Made by a program: the position numbers and the translations under genes. 64,000 nucleotides of DNA. It comes from Paramesorhizobium sp049065735 (GTDB taxonomy: Bacteria > Pseudomonadota > Alphaproteobacteria > Rhizobiales > Rhizobiaceae). Shown in pieces: positions 62,810 to 64,000 of the stretch. Numbering within the stretch: position 1 is the first letter of the stretch; each line of letters opens with the position of its first letter. The stretch is from NCBI RefSeq assembly GCF_049065735.1, contig NZ_JBAKHD010000003.1, positions 372,001 through 436,000 on the forward strand, written 5' to 3'. Under the pieces are notes generated by a model. It was not told the DNA's origin and did no database searches. It was given only the letters and a program-made list of their open reading frames with translations.

Positions 62810-64000
62810 ATGGTCACATCGCGCCGGAAGGCCACGCTCCGCATTCTTTTGAGTGGCGCAGCCGCGCTTCCCGTTTTCCTCTCATCGGCTCAGGCACAGG
62901 AAAACCGCGGAACCATCGAACTCAAACAGATCACCGTCGAAACCGGCAAAGCCAAGCTGGGAAGCGCCACCGGCCCGGTCAACGGCTTTGTCCCTGAGGA
63001 CACCGCCACCGGCTCCAAGACCGACACGCCCATCGAGCAAATTCCGCAATCCGTCTCCGTCGTTGGGCGCGAGGAGATGGACGACACCGGAGCGCAGAAG
63101 CCGGACGAGGCGCTGCGCTACACCGCCGGTGTCTTCGCCCAGCCCTTCGGCCCGGATTTCGACACCAACTGGCTCTATATCCGCGGCTTCGATGCCACCC
63201 AGACCGGTACTTATCTCGATGGGCTGCAGAATTTCGGCTATGGCTTCGGCGCGTTCCTCACCGACAGCTTCGGCCTCGAGCGCATCGAAGTGCTAAAAGG
63301 CCCTGCCTCAGCGCTCTATGGCGGCAGCAATCCCGGCGGCATCGTCAACTATGTCAGCAAGCGCCCGACCGGCGAGCGCATCCGCTATCTCGAGGCGGGC
63401 ATCAACTCCTTCGGCAATGGCTATACGGGCTTCGACATCGGCGACAAGGCGTCTGATGTGGTCAACTACCGTGTCAACGGCGTCATCGGCGGCGGCGATG
63501 GCTATACCGATTTCGAAGAGAATTTCCGCGGCGTCATCTCGCCTAGCATCTCCTGGAGCCCGGACGAGGCGACAAAGCTGACCGTGCTCGCCAACTACAC
63601 CCATCTCGACGGCACCCACAATGGCGGCGCCTTCCTGCCCTATTTCGGCACGGTGGTAGACGCGCCCTTCGGCAAGATTTCCCGCAAGGCGAACTTCACC
63701 GAGCCGTCAATCGATAGCTACGACCGTGAGCAGGCTTCCATCGGCTACGAGCTGGAGCATACGTTCGACAATGATTGGACCGTGCGCCAGAACCTGCGCT
63801 ACGGGTTTGCGCATGTGAAGGAGCATAGCCTTTATGCGTTCGGCTATGAGCCCTTCTCGCCGCAACCCATAGACGGCAATTACAACCTTTCCCGCATCAA
63901 TTTCCGCCATGACACGACGGTCAACACCTTCCTCGTCGACAACCAACTAGAAGGCAAAGTGACGACCGGCGCTATCGAGCACACGCTGCTTTTCGGCGTT
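62810..64000 (+). CDS. TonB-dependent siderophore receptor, 3' end outside window
   Basis: An outer-membrane receptor open to the right edge; 397 residues are visible. A signal peptide (ILLSGAAALPVFLSSAQAQ) is followed by a TonB-box-like IELKQITVETG. The plug domain follows, with KTDTPIEQIPQSVSVVGREEMDDTGAQKPDEALRYTAGVFAQPFG, NWLYIRGFDATQTGTYLDGLQNFGYGFG and ERIEVLKGPASALYGGSNPGGIVNYVSKRP; then barrel strands begin. This is the FhuA/FoxA-like ferrisiderophore class; the ligand cannot be told. ATG 62810 gives the full signal peptide. The upstream AraC gene is probably its regulator. Confidence 0.93.
   Translation, partial: MVTSRRKATLRILLSGAAALPVFLSSAQAQENRGTIELKQITVETGKAKLGSATGPVNGFVPEDTATGSKTDTPIEQIPQSVSVVGREEMDDTGAQKPDEALRYTAGVFAQPFGPDFDTNWLYIRGFDATQTGTYLDGLQNFGYGFGAFLTDSFGLERIEVLKGPASALYGGSNPGGIVNYVSKRPTGERIRYLEAGINSFGNGYTGFDIGDKASDVVNYRVNGVIGGGDGYTDFEENFRGVISPSISWSPDEATKLTVLANYTHLDGTHNGGAFLPYFGTVVDAPFGKISRKANFTEPSIDSYDREQASIGYELEHTFDNDWTVRQNLRYGFAHVKEHSLYAFGYEPFSPQPIDGNYNLSRINFRHDTTVNTFLVDNQLEGKVTTGAIEHTLLFGV

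Overview
The window reads as a chromosomal segment of an alphaproteobacterium of the Hyphomicrobiales, most likely Brucella/Ochrobactrum (Brucellaceae) or a close relative. The basis is gene content and style: a rhizobial-type rhamnose locus with an aldolase-dehydrogenase fusion, the large 180-kDa-class NAD-glutamate dehydrogenase, an rpoH2 gene behind an EcfG-type promoter, GC-rich codon use, and dispersed GC-rich palindromes of the sort common in this order. The exact species cannot be fixed from sequence reading alone. No rRNA, tRNA, CRISPR array, transposase, integrase or phage gene was recognised.

Layout. 1-6000: the end of an LptE-like gene and leuS (minus), then yggS and acetyl-CoA synthetase (plus). 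6060-6880: a higBA toxin-antitoxin pair, whose toxin frame looks shifted, and an SdhAF4-like small protein. 7000-13040: htpX, rsmB, a heparinase II/III-like gene and purH. 13085-21690 (minus): a UMF1-type transporter, NAD-GDH, two TPM-domain proteins and LemA. 21836-24730: a small membrane protein, pyridoxal kinase, beta-carbonic anhydrase and a lytic transglycosylase. 25000-28520: a structured leader, ffh, chorismate mutase, rpsP and rpoH2. 28622-34782: an M48 lipoprotein protease, then thiBPQ behind a TPP riboswitch and a divergent thiamine pyrophosphokinase. 34885-37106: a glycine-zipper lipoprotein and an ABC-F ATPase. 37141-48075: a complete rhamnose system, rhaI-rhaD divergent from rhaR-rhaS-rhaT-rhaP-rhaQ-rhaU-rhaK. 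48100-56457 (minus): an S41 peptidase and a polyol operon (binding protein, two permeases, ATPase, dehydrogenase, D-ribulose-type kinase). 56650-60444: a lone 1264-residue protein of unfamiliar family, lower in GC, wedged between the polyol operon and its SorC-type regulator. 61778-64000: an AraC-type regulator and the start of a TonB-dependent siderophore receptor.

How the genes work together. The thiamine block imports thiamine (ThiBPQ), phosphorylates it (pyrophosphokinase) and senses the product through the riboswitch. The rhamnose block imports rhamnose, interconverts its anomers (RhaU), and carries it through isomerase, kinase and aldolase-dehydrogenase, under RhaR. The polyol block probably oxidises ribitol or D-arabitol to D-ribulose and phosphorylates that to feed the pentose phosphate pathway. 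All three binding-protein genes are followed by palindromic repeats before the next transporter gene, which suggests a shared way of uncoupling binding-protein expression.

The strongest candidate for an undescribed system is the 1264-residue protein at 56650-60444: an N-terminal domain with nuclease-like spacing of acidic and basic residues, a region resembling a STAND-type NTPase that has lost its P-loop, and a long helical C-terminal part. The layout resembles single-gene defence proteins, but the function is not established.
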